Source of the DNA: Cristatella mucedo
Lineage: Eukaryota; Bryozoa; Phylactolaemata; Cristatellidae
Length of the DNA: 64,000 nt
Direction of reading: 5' to 3'
Assembly: GCA_009760855.2 (NCBI GenBank)
Contig: WPIO01000018.1
Span: forward strand, 1,598,501 to 1,662,500
Part shown: positions 50,768 to 64,000 of the stretch, piece by piece
How positions within the stretch are numbered: position 1 is the stretch's first letter
Layout: every line of letters starts with the position of its first letter
The notes under the pieces: generated by a model
Told to the model about the DNA's origin: nothing
The model's input: the letters and a program-made list of their open reading frames with translations, nothing else
The model's database searches: none
Translations under genes and position numbers: made by a program

Positions 50768-53700
50768 GTAAGTACTTACTTTAGCAATTCTTTCTCAAAT
50801 GATGTGTAAATGATTCTTTTTGCTAGATGAAATTAATTGTTATTCACTAAAAGCTCGCAATCAAAGTATAAGAAATGGAATTACAGATACATTTCTAAAA
50901 AGATCCCTGTGGGCTGTTGAAGCATCTATTGCCATTCAATGTCTATTCCAACAACATCCACGGCTGTTAGGGCTTTTACGCAGGAAAACTACTAAATTAA
51001 TATTTAAACTGTATGGTTGCATTCCTAATCAAGTTCCAAAATTTAGGTGATATATATAGCTTATTTTAAAAATGCGAAAAAAACAATCAAAAAGGTCATC
51101 ATGAATAATCACTGAGAACTGTCCACAATCTCTAGAAGGCTCGCTAATCGTGTAGACTTAAATGGACCTAAGATGCCTATATTTAGTTTTTAATTTCCAA
51201 AATCCCATTTATTCGACCGACTTTAAGCTACAGCGTGACAAAAAAGCTTACATTTTTACTGAATTGCTCTGGTACATTGTGACTTTATAAATAGTAACTA
51301 TATTATTTGCTTAATAATGTTTTTAAATGCCTTTCCTGTAATTCGGGTAAGGAATTTTTCTATGTTCAAAGTCCATTCACCTAAAATATGCAGCTAACTG
51401 CTACTCTTTGTGAAAGTTTGCTTATTTATCAGAACACAGATGTTTCGACATTCTATGGTTTTCCGGTTAAGTCTACTGCAAATCGCCAAGCGGCCATGTA
51501 TTTTTAAATCACCTGAGTTGATAACAGTTTAAGTCACTTCATTCTTTGGCTCCAGCCTCGCTCTCATTGTACTACCCATTTTTTGGAATCCAACAGTCTA
51601 CAAATACCTCGTACAAATCTCAAATCCATCGGAGACCGTGCATTTAGTTCGTATGCTCCCAAAGCCTGAAACTCCCTCCCGACCTGCATCAGAACATCCC
51701 CTGACCTGACCACATTTAAAAAGAACTTACAAACACACCTATTTAGGACAGCATTTAGTTGTTCCCTGTGATTCGTCCTTGATGTGCTTTTGCGTGCTGA
51801 ACCTGTGCATGCTGCCACTAAACACATTTGCATTCTGACCCTGTGCATGTCAGCCCTAACAATGTCATTTCAATTCGTTTTTTGTTTATCAAGCATTCCC
51901 TTTGCAGCAAATGTAAACCACCTAGTGAGAGATAGAGTTCTCTGAGGGCGCTTTATCAAGTGCATTAAAAATATTATTACAGTAGTCACAACCACAATAC
52001 AGGGTAAAATCATTCAAGTGTAATGGTACGGAAAATTACTTATATGCTATTGTTGATTCCAAGACTAACGAGTAGCCTTCATAGATCGGCATGGCTTCAA
52101 GTGATCGCTGGCACAATGTATATACATTTTTATCTGAGCAGAGTCAACTTATCTAGACGTGATCCTAAATTGTTCAGGGAAATAGTCAGCTACGACTTAA
52201 AAAATCGTAGCTTTCGAGGATTAACGTTAGCCCTGGATGAAACATTTCGAATACCAATATCACTGAAGGACTTTTATGAAATGAAATGAATAATTGCTGC
52301 TCTCTAGACAAATTTTCTGGCTCAACATTAGGCACCTGTACACTATCGCTTTTATGATTAGTTTGGTTTTCTTTTACCTGTGCAGCCAGGTACAGAGAAG
52401 AAAAGATGACGAATTTGTCTGGCCATAATTAGTCAAGAACCGATAAATCATTCTAGCCTTAGATTTTTTTGAATGACATCTCATTTCTAACATTAAATCA
52501 GCAATGCAGGGTTCCGTAGCACTGATACACACACTTTATTGTTGTTCACCATGCTATAGCACATTTTCCTGAACTTCCTGTCCATGACCTGTGGTGAGTG
52601 AATAGTAACAATCAGTAGACAGCCTTGAGCCAGCCAACCAAAGGGAATATTTCAGAACCAGATTGCCATTTAACAGATATTTTCTTAACCAAAATCACTT
52701 TAATAATCTGATCAAAGATCACGCTATAATAGTTTATTCAATCAGCTCCTGAAATCTTAACTCTAAGAGTTCAAGTTGCTGGAGGAATACGCAAGAGCTA
52801 TAAGTTAGAAGAAGTAATGCTAACTTTCTGTAGCTATTTCAGGCATCATAATCAAAGGCTATGCTTCTGTAGTGATGTTTACTCACATAGTAGGAACCTC
52901 TTTTTTTCAAAAGAAAAGCGAGTATTACTAGATACTTTACAATGAGTCCTAAAGTAGAGCTGCTTCACAATGTGAAAAAATAATCGTCTCCAAATAATAC
53001 ACGAATCAGTCACTGCTCGCACATCAAAAAATGACTTCAGTGTCCATATGTGGTTTAGAGCTTTAATGCTGCAAATTTTGTTTGCCCTAAGTCTAGACGC
53101 GAAACGGAGGTGCGTTCTTAAAAAGGTACTGGCCTAAGTGAACTGAATTTTCCATTTTGAAAAAACACTAGCAAATTGTGGCCACTCTATAACCCCTGAT
53201 AAATACAGATGCCACAACTAAGTTACAAACCATATCTCATAAACAAATTCACCTCGGTTCAAGACCACTAGTCAGTAGTTTTTAAGCACCTCAAAGGTCT
53301 CATGAACAGCCGTCTTCAGCAAAGGTCAAAGGCCATATCTTCATCTAACCTGCAGACAAAGAAGATCTTTAGGTGTGACAGGTTCTTCAAAAATCTGTGC
53401 GAAGCAGTCAAAGCTTCTTTAAACAGGGTCTCTTTAGTGGTTTTCCTCTTCATGAAAAATCAAGAAGAGTAAAACGACGAGTACCTGGTCTTGCTAAAGG
53501 AAATAAGAAAAAAGTGAAGTCTTAATGGTCCACAAATTAATTCCTTTTCCTGTGAGCTCAGTTCAAGAAATTCAGTGATAACGTGGAAACTTACTAATGA
53601 ATGAAAAACACTCAGCAGTATAACGGTAGAAACATTGCGTCTATGAAAACTTTTGAGTGGTATTATTTCTATGATTTCATAATAGATCCACGTTGCTTTT

Positions 53701-54287
53701 TTAGTTTACCAGTAATTTCCGACTTAATGTGGATTACGAGATATCCATTTGTCAGTTTGTCATTGAAAATATTCAGGTTGCCCACCTTTTACGTCGCATG
53801 ATACATATTTATAAGTAATACCAATTGTCTACCTACATATGGCTTAGCAAAATATTATATCTAACTTTATGCAGAGGGAAAACATTAGTCACATTAGGAT
53901 TATATCTGTAGGGTCTCCAAACGTAATGCAATGCTCGTCAAACTGTGAATTGCTTAAATATTTATTTACCGAAAACTTGCCATTAAGTGGCTGTTGATAA
54001 GGTCAAACTCTTTAGCTGCCTTGCAGCAAAACATGAGTATTTACGTATCTGCTTGATATGAGAACAACTTTTTTAGCTGTTGAATATCAGTCCTACAATT
54101 TAAACAGTAATATTGAAACCGAACTAGACCAGTTTTTTAAATATCTGCATAGCTAAATAGTTATTCTAAGCATGTTCTTAGGCTAAGATGTGTCTACCTA
54201 GGAACAGGAATCAGTGGTTTTTGTGGTGATTCTGCTTTGAATGCTACGGTATAATCATCCACCATCAGGTTTTGTATACTTTTACAG
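50768..54287 (+). other. intron 1 of the complete receptor gene
   Basis: A 3.5-kb intron from GTAAGT to the acceptor tatacttttacag. It contains a LINE-A 3' fragment (51535-51977). Frames at 50820-51050, 52023-52289 and 53601-53801 inside it are not recognised and are probably chance. Confidence 0.75.
51535..51977 (+). mobile_element. LINE-A 3' fragment
   Basis: Coding end (FGDRAF-like sgDRAFSSYAPK), the UTR with cctgtgcatgctgccacta, hairpin and ATTATTAC tail. It is in the sense orientation within intron 1. Confidence 0.83.
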
Positions 54288-54362
54288 GCTGAGAAATTAG
54301 CAAAGTCTATCCATCTTTTAAGGAGCAGCACCCTAAAGCTGGATTCAAGTCAAATTCTCAGT
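54288..54362 (+). CDS. complete GRL receptor, exon 2 (25 codons)
   Basis: Acceptor tttgtatacttttacag, donor GTAAGA, phase 0. It encodes AEKLAKSIHLLRSSTLKLD then SSQILS, the cytoplasmic linker between TM6 and TM7. Its length and phase are identical to the exon at 23067-23141, with A-K, L and D positions shared. Confidence 0.85.
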
Positions 54363-54622
54363 GTAAGAAGGCATTCACATCAGTGACTGTCAATTCAAAG
54401 CTGTGATAGTTTATAAGCTGCCGTGCTTGAGTAACTTGATCTGCTGTTTGGCGGAGTCAGAAATTCAGAGTGTTGTCCTAAAATTGAATGCTCTCATTGT
54501 TAATAAACTGCGACTATTTATGCTAAAATTTGACTTGAGATGAATAAGATAATAATAAAATAGTTACCCATGAGACAAGAAGGACTGAATTTCTCGTCGT
54601 CATGCCATTCTTTTCTTTTTAG

Positions 54623-54709
54623 ATTCACTTGCTCATTGATCAAATGAGCAGACCAATGGGCTTTGAGCTACTCAGTGTGTTTGCTTTAAACAAGGATGCT
54701 CTTCTGACG
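54623..54709 (+). CDS. complete GRL receptor, exon 3 (29 codons)
   Basis: Acceptor cattcttttctttttag. It encodes IHLLIDQMSRPMGFELLS then VFALNKDALLT. The donor is GTCAGC, weaker than the others but fixed by length and phase. It aligns without gaps to the exon at 26380-26466 and to the Gr motif preceding TM7. Confidence 0.83.
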
Positions 54710-54815
54710 GTCAGCACTTCGCATAAACATGCTGAGAAGCTGGCCAAAAATTGATACTCGTAAAGCCATTTGTAACCATTGAGTAGGCATTGATATTGAC
54801 GCTGGATCGTTTCAG

Positions 54816-54878
54816 GTTGCCAGCACTTGGCTGACGTACTTCCTTATTATCTTGTCATTCAATCCGATTCAAGATTGA
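54816..54878 (+). CDS. complete GRL receptor, exon 4 (TM7, stop)
   Basis: Acceptor gatcgtttcag, phase 0. It encodes VASTWLTYFLIILSFNPIQD then TGA. The signature is TYFLIILSF, so the usually invariant Q of TYhhhhhQF is S here, while the orphan exon at 900 and exon 28456 keep Q. A possible AATAAA is at 54995-55000, 117 nt after the stop. Confidence 0.85.
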   Translation, partial: VASTWLTYFLIILSFNPIQD

Positions 54879-54994
54879 TGGTGATACTCATTTTTAAGGA
54901 AAGATTTTATGAAAACACGCCATGCATTAGCCACGACTTGATGCTATTGACAAAAACATTGATTGATGGAGGATACTGTAGATGCATTCGCACA

Positions 54995-55000
54995 AATAAA
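54995..55000 (+). promoter_or_regulatory. candidate polyadenylation signal
   Basis: AATAAA 117 nt downstream of the receptor stop codon. Confidence 0.4.
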
Positions 55001-55269
55001 TTGTCTTTCCACATTTGCTCTACTAAGTGGTAAGCATTTAAGTAATCACTAAGTAAACAATTGAGATTGCACACCACTAAAAAAGGGTAACGATCAATAC
55101 CGATCAATAACTCTTCTAATTTGATGTCCTCAAGTGATATGCAATTAGTACCCTAGCCACACAAAGCAAGGTCGGCTGTTAGATTGCCTATCAAGTTTGC
55201 ATCTCTATAGCAGTGTTGAATGGTAAGGATACATATTTTTAATACAGATTTTAAAATGCTTTCACACTT

Positions 55270-55311
55270 CATGCTGAGTCACACTTGGGTTTGTTGATTC
55301 TATGGGATTTC
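55270..55311. repeat. 42-bp sequence shared with 37216-37258
   Basis: Near-identical to the block beside the motif cluster at 37.2 kb. Flanking DNA is unrelated. Confidence 0.7.
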
Positions 55312-55554
55312 GTTTCACGGACGAAAGTCATTGTAGCTGAGTAAGACATTAAGAAAGAGCAATGAAGCTTTTGCACAACTACTTCGGGCGCTCAGCCTAG
55401 AGAGGAGGATTTTAGGAGCCACGATGGACTACAGGTTTGCAGCTAAAGCCACAACTCTCGTTCAATACCAGAAGTCTAGAGCAATTGTCTGGCCTGGTTA
55501 ATATAGTTCGGCTCTGCAGCCTGTACACAAGCCCAAAAAGAAACTAACGGTGTA

Positions 55555-55667
<113 letters not shown>

Positions 55668-56121
55668 ACAAGGCTTTTGAATATTTTAGCCAAAAACTGC
55701 AAGTTGGAGATTACTAATAATTCTTTAGACGAACCAAAACTTACATGTTTGAATTAAATTCATGACCCTTAATTAAAAAAACACGTTTAAATTCTCTTCG
55801 CCGCAATTAAGTTTGCAACTTTCACCGCTTTCAATGTCACTCTATTTTTTCGTATCAGCTTTTCGTTCGGTGCACGGTAAATTGCCATGTCATTTTAGTG
55901 AATGCATATAGTTAGATCTTTTTAGTTGATCCTGCTCCTGATACCGTATACATTCACAATCGTTACCGTACACCATGTACAATACCGACAATATGGATTG
56001 CTAGAGAATTTTGAAATGAGGAAATTACTAAATTATTTGTTATTATAGAAGTGTCTAACTATTGAGACATGTCGTTGCATCGAATAATATTATTAATAAT
56101 TAATTTGCTGTAATACCCACT

Positions 56122-56410
56122 GAGAACTCTACCTCTTTTTTGACACTATACAGTCGCGGCAAACGAAGCGTGATCGAATAGTTAGAGGTAGCGTACTCAA
56201 TGAACAATGAAACAAAAGTAACATTGCTAAAGGAGATAGATGTAGGAACAGCATGCTAATATGGTAAGTCGCAGCATGCAACACTTGCAGTGTCGGCACA
56301 TGTAAGCGAATCGAGGAATCGTATGGACCCACCAGATGCTGCGATTGATAGATGCATTCTAGTTTCATTTTAAATCTTGTAATTCAATATGGAGCATTGC
56401 CTTACGGGTG
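56122..56410 (-). mobile_element. decayed LINE-A 3' end (copy 2)
   Basis: Counterpart of 40700-40990, with the same degenerate UTR words. Confidence 0.58.
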
Positions 56411-58844
56411 ATACCAGTCATAATAATTTAGTTGTTTGCGACAATACTGAACTATGTAAATTTACGTTGAATTAATTCGGTGAAAAAGCCGAGCAAGACT
56501 GGCTTGAGCCCTTCAGCTAAGCCCGAGAAAGGACGACATCGTTCTCGCATTTTTTCCCTGAAATTGATGTGCATAAATATCCTCATTTCACAGGCAGAAG
56601 AATATTGGGAAATGCAAATTAGTCACCTACCTGAAAGTTGTATGTTTGTTTAAATAATTTTACCTAATGCTGAAGTTTCTTTTTAATTAATCATGTAGAT
56701 AGATAAGATTGATCAAGCAGAATGAATTATTTTTGCAGCGATCTTTATTCAGTCGATGTAAGAGAAATTACAATATATTACTACAAATTAATTGTCGCTA
56801 TTTCGGCAACATCTTAATAGCTGAATCTATTTAATCAGCTTATGACAAACATGCTACGATTAGAGACCACTTAGTTTTCAGAGCCGAGAACTAAATTAAA
56901 CCTTAAAAATTACTTGTCACAATGGAGCGGCTACAAAATAAACTAATCTAGGGACTAAGTTATTTTAGATTCGTACATTTTATTTCCTAATGCTCGAGCC
57001 TCAGAAGTGTGACAAATTGCCATTAGTATCCCCAAGCTTTTCTTTTGTGACGACGACAGATATTCAAAGGAATTGAAGAAATGTTTGAAGAGGAAAAAAC
57101 AGCACTGTGTCTTGCACTCTAACTAAGGCTAAAAACCCTGAAAAAACGAGTACAAATATATGATATATTTTGATCTTGATTTCTACAAGGTGACCACTTA
57201 ACAGGGTTCAGCATGCAGATGCCAAACATTAGTGTTTCTTTTTACAATTTGCTTTCTCTAAAAAGATCTTATACTTGGTCTCACTGTGATGTTTTCGTTT
57301 TACATTTTGCGGTAAGTATGTGATAAATCCAGAATATCGTTAGGGAAAGTGCTCACTTTACTGTTCTGTGTGAGCACTGACGTTGAAATTACATATGGGT
57401 TAATAGGTCAGAAATAGGGACTCTGTGGTACCCGCTGTATTGCATTTTCCAGAGTTATTTATAACAAAAGGAATAGTTTATAATAGTTATTAGCCATTTG
57501 ATTTCACAGAAAGATATAAACTACTACAAATATATGGTTCCCATCTGGTACCTCTGTCTATTTCAAAATCTTAACTAGCTCATTCCGTCGTCGAATTTAT
57601 GTTATCAGTGGCTTGGCGTAGATCTAATCTTTAACCATTGCCACTGAAGCAATCGGACAAGACATATCCGAGGTATTTAGTAGCTGCTCAATCACAGTCT
57701 CGAACAGCATACAATAAAATTGTGAGCCCTGACCTTAGATAGAGTTGGTAGCATCTGCACCTTCAGAATGTCTACTAATCATCGACTTAACGAAGTTTTA
57801 CCATTCTTGGCAAAGACAGAAAAAATTTGAAAAAACGGGTCCAAACAATTCATGCCTATTTAAAGACAAAATTGTAAATTCAATCCCAAAATTTTCGTTT
57901 TTAACAAATGTCCGGAAGTGGGAAAACGAATTATTTTGTAAGACGTAGTTACCCCAAAAGTAATAAATTCACTCATCAAAGTGATATTCCTTGGTGCGTT
58001 GTATTATTCGAACTGCGTTGTGTGCCAAACTTTGTAAGTATAAGGTACTCGGCCCCAAACGGCAAGCAAAAGATCACTTTAAGCTATACAAAACTGTAAT
58101 CAAAAATGACATGCACGCTTGAGATCAACAGTCTTACTATTAGATATAAAAATAGAAAGCGTAAAGCTGATAGTTCCAAGCAAAGCCACCCCTTGAACGT
58201 ATTTACTACGCGCCCTTTTTTCTAAGCGAGTATTCAAGCCTATTACAACCAATTTCTTTGCCATACATACGTTTACATTAATAAGGTGACATCGGCTTAG
58301 AAACAAAGTAACTCGCGTTCGACAACAAGACTATGCTTAGCAATCATGTATAGATAAATTACTGCCGCCGAGGCAGAGGTAACTAAGATGTCCATTATTA
58401 CCACACTTGCTTTACAGTGGGACTGCTGGTCCTCTCCTGAAACAGCCATCAAAAGTGCCGCCTTATCTGTGGCTGGTCTGCTAGTGACTTGGATGTAACT
58501 ATCTCGTCTTCCGCTAGTAATCTGTGTGCAAATGTTGATTCAGTTCGATTCAGGGGACATTAAAGTAATTTGGAGTTCTTAATTATGCCTTTTAAAAGTT
58601 TAGATTTTCATTATTCAGAATGAGAATTAAAGATTCCCATGGATAATTGCTGGAGAATTTCATGATTTGCCAGAGGATTAGCAATTGAGTGCTGTTAACA
58701 GCCCGATATTGAGCGCATATATTAGGTTCAAACGGAAAGAGAGCACGTTACAAAGAGTGTAATGTCATACCTGATGCGTAACTTCAGCTTTGCATAGCCT
58801 GCGAGCAGTCGATTTGTGAACAGTTGCTGAAGACCTCTGCATTG

Positions 58845-60790
58845 GCAATAGTCATTTTTGTTGATTGCCATGCACCAACCGATGGCTAGCACAAGCAATA
58901 GAATTCCCGGGAGCTACGGAAATAGACTAGAACATTTAGCAAAAAATCCTAATGATAGCATTGTCCAACCATATTCCGTCTATTTGTCGAGATGCTGTAA
59001 GGATTACCGTATTTTTATTGACATGAATGGCTTTGCATCGCCCTCGGTTAGATGTTCGCGATTTTTTGAAATGATGCAGTTTCTTTTTTTATACAGTGGG
59101 CTGTACGAAGCAAGAAACAATGGCTGTTCACCCAGCATCTTGGTGTGGAATTTTAACAGAGCGAAACCAATGGAATTATTTTTCCGGGCCATTGCTTTCA
59201 ATTGCCACTCATTGCCCGAGACTGAACACACACAGTACGTTGAAAGTAAGGACGCACATAGCATGAGTTATTAGGTAGAAAATTTGAGCTTCCAACAGCC
59301 AATGTCTAGTACATTTAAAACAAATTTTGGTCAAAGTCGGGCAATTGCCCTCAATTACCGTGCATTGCCCTTGATTGTGCACTCTCACTTGTTTAAAATG
59401 ATATGGATGCACTTTTACTGCAGTGTACTGCAAATCACAAGAAAAATTGGAGCTTCTCTCAGAACCTGTCGGTCTATGTCTTAAAGATTATTATAAAGTG
59501 ACACACTTGCCCGGGCCATTGCCATCGATCGCCCTGCATCTCCCAAGATTGAATGGTAAGAGTGGGTTGACAGTACGTGCGCACAGTGAGAATTTACGTG
59601 GAACAAGAATTTACCCATGGTGCAGCCGATTTCTTGTCAATTCACCATGAATTGCTGCATTAGCCCCAGCCATTTCTGTCTATTGCCATGCATCGTTGAC
59701 ACCTAACATGCAAAATAGCTTGTAAGTTCTGCTAATTCAATTATTACCCAATGAAATGTGAAATGCAATGACAATAGGCACTTTACACAATTAATTTGTG
59801 CTCGATTTGCCGTTGATTGTGGTAGATTGCTACTTTAAGCCGAACCGTTGCCGTAAATTGCCAAGCAATGTCAAAGATTGTACCAGGGTAATTGCCTAAA
59901 AAGATGTGGTTGTCTTCAATCCCACATCAGTGCTCAGTAATATGCATTCAAAATCACAGCATAGCGAAACCGATTTCAGATCAATATGAAGCAGATTGCT
60001 TTAGACTGCTGTATCGGCCTTGGCCTTTGCAGTCGTATTCAGTGCATGGCTGAAGCATCGTCAAGATAATGGCAGTGAACGCATGCAAGTACAAAGGAAC
60101 CGGAGAGTAGAGCAGCATGAAACCTTTACTAGAGCTTCTAGTGTACCCATTCTGTTCTCTGTACGGCGGATCAAAGTGGATTGTAGCATGAAACCGGGTC
60201 CTTGCATTTGGTTGCAATGCAGTGCCTGAGAACGCATGCACACAATGGAGCGACATTTTTTGATTTTGAACAAACTAAAAATTGAACTGAATCTAGCCTT
60301 ATATCAATTTAAATTAAAGCTTCGCAATTGAGGTTTGACGATGAATTGAAGTGAAATAGAGTGGATTGCGGCATTTCTCCAGGTCATTTCAGGCTGTTGA
60401 TGCACGTTTCCAGAGTATAGAGAAGCAACATTTCTTATTACCTTACGTGGGTGTCGCCACGAAACTGTGCACTTTAATATTTAAATAAAACTGGAACTTC
60501 AGTGCAATGTATTTCCGTTTATATTGGTGGATTCGTTGGATTGAAGTTGATTGGGGTATTGGTGCGGGGTACTGAAGTGATTGCATCAAATTGCAGGATA
60601 ATGACCGTGCAAATACAAATGAAAACCTTTAAGTGCAATGGTTGCACAGTTCGCTGTCATTTGAAACAAAAAGGTAGCTTTTCGAACAGGTTTCTTTCGT
60701 TGCACAGCCTTATTCAGTGGAATCCCGTATTGGCCACAGCCACTGCAAACTTATTTCAGTGGACTTCCTGAGAACGCTTGAGCAGAATCA
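58845..60790 (+). repeat. degenerate array of about 165-bp monomers (copy 2)
   Basis: Counterpart of 43425-46470 without the LINE-B. Recognisable cores include ccgggccattgctttcaatt (near 59185), gggcaattgccctcaattac (near 59338) and cgggccattgccatcgatcg (near 59512). Confidence 0.7.
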
Positions 60791-63705
60791 CACACACATT
60801 TCTTTGGGCATGAAACAGCATGACAGAATTTTAAAATCTGGAATCAGTAATATTTGTCATTCATCAAGTAATTTAGCTTGTTGAAAGACATTAATGTAGT
60901 CCTCTTTGAGGTGCACGTATTGAGCTGGGAGACATGGGTGCTAATCTTTTTTTATGAATGAGCTTGGCTTTAAGGCTCCTGGATCAATGGTAAATTAGTC
61001 AATCGGGTTTATTTAGGTAATTGGTAATGCCTACAGCCTCCAATGATGGAACGCCAAAAAGGCTGCAGAAGCACTTGGCATCCTGCTAACACTCGTGGTT
61101 GGACAATTCTGGTGGTGTCTTTTTCAGATTTGTTCCTTTTAAATTTCATTTAGCAAGGTTCATTCCAGGAGCTCAGACGTCAATAGCTCTACATTCATCT
61201 AAGTAAGGCCGTAGTCTCCGATCAGATCGTGTAGGTTAGACAGGGATAGTACTGTTGTCGTAAGCCACATCTATGAAGATGGAAAGCGGATCTGAGATGT
61301 CTTCATCGCTAGCAGACTCACTGCTCTCTCCATAACATGACCAATCTCTGTCTGAACATGTAGAAAGAGCAGAGTGGAATGCATTAAAATTAAGTTATAA
61401 TTCACATACTGCAAAATTTTGCACAATGAGTTGTGTCTAGTAAGAAGCGATTGTTCACCAGTCACGAGTTGTCCTACATCGTTTTCATTTAAAGCCCATG
61501 CCCAGAGCTCTTCTCAGTTTCACAACTGGACTGTTGAGTGATGCACTGTAAGCCTTAAATGCGAAATTGAGCGCTTCAAGAGCATCACTTTACCTTAATC
61601 TCAATAAGGTTCCAACTTTGTTAGAAAAAATGCATCTGCTGGGCGACGCAAATTTCTTAAAACCATTCCAATCCAAGAATGGCTGTTAGCTATTCTTTTA
61701 CTCTTAAGAAACGAAAATAAAATATCTGCTTATGGGGTTTTTCCTTCAACATCTCTGTGGACTCTGCCTGCGGTTATGAATTCACCTAACAGTACATAAT
61801 TCAAATTTCGGTGCAGCACTTTTTTATAGTAGAACCAAAGTTTGACATATCTAGTCACGGGGAAAATGGTGTAACTTACAATATCCCTGACACCACCTCA
61901 GTAGCAACGTATTTTTGGTTTGTGACTATTTCCTACTATCTTTAGGTGGTACGGATAAGTAAATACAGTTTTTTCTAGAGGAAAGCATGAAAATATGTAA
62001 CCTAGGGAAGATTGAAACCTGCCCATTTCACTAATACCTATTAAAGAGCTAGATTTTTTATGGAAATTAGGCATTTACTAGTGATGCCTGTTAATGTGAT
62101 GCTTTGAAAGTTGGACCAGGTTAAAACTGCATACAGGAGAAAGGAAGTAGGAGCTTTTGATTCCTTAATATGATTATTAAATGAGGTCCATAGACATCAG
62201 GGACGTACATTGGAGGAAATGGAGGATATACAAAGCGGCTTGTAGATATGTATCGTTCTATCGTGAGTAGGATTCTCGATGTCACTCTGAACATGAGAGA
62301 GTATGCATACCCTAACAGTTAAATTCAGTTTTTAATGCTAAAGATGGTGTTTAAGCCAAGCTTTTACTGTTAAAATCTTTGTCCCCAATAGGAAGTTTTC
62401 AGAGATTGCTACAGCTATATCTTATCCTTAGCTGGAGTCCAATGCCAGAATGCTCATGCACGTCTGTATAGAACCAGGCAACTAGTACTGAGAACTTGAG
62501 ATCCTTGTGTATCTTAGTAAATTCTCAGCATCATTTGCGTAACGAGAGTATTGAATGGATTATCTGCCAAGCTTGCAGACAACCAAATGACAGTACTAAT
62601 CGCAGTTCTATATGTATTAAAATATACACGGAAATCGCCTTGAAATGCATTCTGCTTCTGATTTGAGTAGGTTTGATATGGCTATAATTATACCCATCCA
62701 ATATTCTTAAAGCTAAGTTCGACGGCTAGCAGTACTATGAGGGCTGATAACTAGTTGCACATATAGCTTTGGTTAAAGTCGTTGTAGTACGAGGATTGAC
62801 CGGCAGCTAGCAATGATATTTTACTACACCGAGGAGTTAGTTTAGAAGTTTACCGTTAATGTCAGCGTAGTATAAAAAGGTCACAGCACCTCTACTAACA
62901 ATATCGTACAACTATGTGGAAATAAACGATAAGGGAACGACGTGGTGATATCAGAGCCCTGTTCTGAAGAGTTGCTTATGTAATTAGCTGGATTTTAATA
63001 TTTGTGCATGTTTAGCCATAAAACGATCATTAATACACGGCCTTTTCTAAAGAAGTACTGATACTTTGTAAATTTAAATATTTTTAATAAATTTAGAATT
63101 GCATAAGGGATGGTAGGTTAACAGTAGTGTACTGCCTGAAAAAGAAAATCTTATGGGCGAATGATTATCAACTGATGTGGGAGCATTTCAGTTTTTAAAT
63201 TAGGAGAGAGATCTCGGCCAAAATAAAAATATAAGCAAATTCGTCATTGAGAACTCTGGTGATCGTTCCTCGTTCAGACTTTGCATCGGTTACAGGTGGG
63301 TTCTCACTTATTTTGGCTATCCTTGCTAAGTATGTTAGTACACCTCTATCCATAAAACTGTCTTTGCTTGGTTTCTTATAGTTTCATCCTGACTGCATGA
63401 CTGGCCACCAAAGCTGCGACTTTCTTAAGCTGATGGTAAATAAAGTATCTCCGTTAGCTAGCGCTTTTGCTTGCTAAGGTTTGAGCTAAAAAATAAGTGT
63501 CAGTTAAACTCCTCTGGTATGTCAGTGTGATTAAAAAAAGCGCATCTTCTTCAGATTATCACCGAGAAGAAAATTAAAACGTTAAAACGCAGAAAATCAT
63601 TGCAGATAAATTCCTGTTTTCCTTTCCATTGCCACTTGCAAGAATCCATAGCATCGGCACATCGCCTAGTAAATATTGATATTACGAGTATTATTTTCTC
63701 TTTGC
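60791..63705. other. 5' flank of the duplicated receptor gene (copy 2)
   Basis: Collinear with 46471-49613 of copy 1. It contains the TATA-like word at 62871-62878. No gene was recognised. Confidence 0.4.
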
Positions 63706-63817
63706 AGGCCAACTTAGAACAAGCAAACATGATAGGTCGCTCGATAGGTCAACCGGCTCCTATCAATTGTTCGTCAGCTTGAACAGCAATACAGGGCCAG
63801 ACATGTATAGTGCAGAG

Positions 63818-64000
63818 ATGGAGCCAGTGACTGCAAGACGGGTTAATACTGTGAAACCTGAGAACATTTCCATCACGGATAACAAAGTCCAGGTGAGCAG
63901 CAGCATCGATAGAGCAATGATATACGGTCTGACTGCATTTGGACTCTTAACGCCAAGGTCCTTTAAGAACGTTGGAGGTGCCAAATGGACAGTGTTCGCA
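63818..64000 (+). CDS. duplicated GRL receptor, 5' part (truncated by window end)
   Basis: Copy 2 counterpart of the exon starting at 49724. Open for 61 codons to the window edge, differing from it at six residues (K2E, N5T, E13K, L25Q, N28S, F44L). The N-terminal block FGLLTPRSFKNVGGAKW is intact. The frame is also open upstream to the acceptor at 63706-63707 (ctctttgcag) with RTSKHDRSLDRS and NSNTGPD kept, plus an additional in-frame ATG at 63803. Only the cytoplasmic N-terminus and the start of TM1 are in view, so integrity of the rest is unknown. Confidence 0.8.
   Translation, partial: MEPVTARRVNTVKPENISITDNKVQVSSSIDRAMIYGLTAFGLLTPRSFKNVGGAKWTVFA

Larger units (their letters stand above)
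55895..64000 (+). repeat. segmental duplication, copy 2 (runs off the window)
   Basis: Direct repeat of 40471-49906, collinear apart from the missing LINE-B and a block of about 0.2 kb. It ends in the 5' part of the duplicated receptor gene. Confidence 0.92.

Noticed and set aside
52023-52289. 88-codon + frame in receptor intron 1
   Set aside because: No recognisable domain, no splice context, and it sits in an intron next to a LINE fragment; likely chance.

Overview
This is an animal nuclear window, almost certainly from an invertebrate. It is AT-rich, has long dinucleotide microsatellites, many 5'-truncated LINE copies and genes split by GT-AG introns. No bacterial operon, rRNA or canonical tRNA was seen. 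The receptor family found here is known from insects and, as gustatory-receptor-like (GRL) genes, from cnidarians, placozoans, molluscs, annelids, echinoderms and hemichordates. The sequence does not let me choose between the non-insect lineages.

The main content is a cluster of GRL seven-transmembrane receptor genes, all on the + strand. Each has one long exon encoding TM1-TM6, followed by three tiny exons joined at phase 0. The last exon carries TM7 and the family signature TYhhhhhQF. Pieces seen: an orphan terminal exon at 900-959; long exon 1a (10403-11584); long exon 1b (21804-22937, broken by one TGA); C-terminal exons at 23067-23141, 26380-26466 and 28456-28521; a complete four-exon gene (49724-50767, 54288-54362, 54623-54709, 54816-54878); and the 5' part of a further copy at the right edge (63818-64000). 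Exon 1a has no recognisable C-terminal exons before exon 1b. Both long exons end at the same residue and phase, so I propose that 1a and 1b are alternative first exons of one locus sharing exons 2-4, as in some insect Gr loci.

From 40471 onward the window holds a large direct segmental duplication. The segment starting at 40471 recurs from 55895 to the window end, with an initial offset of about 15.42 kb. If tandem, each unit contains one whole receptor gene. Its borders lie at or near TA-rich or palindromic microsatellites. The unit also contains a degenerate array of about 165-bp monomers. A LINE-B insertion of about 1.1 kb is present only in copy 1, so it came after the duplication.

The rest is repeat-dominated: two CR1/L2-like LINE families (local names LINE-A and LINE-B) with 3' hairpins, one LINE-B nested in another, a tRNA-derived SINE that shares its tail with LINE-A, a CpG-rich direct repeat of about 0.98 kb at 12.8-14.6 kb, and an odd pair of oppositely oriented clusters of a GGGTCGAA-like motif at 37.25-37.96 kb. 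All calls come from reading by eye; no database search was run.
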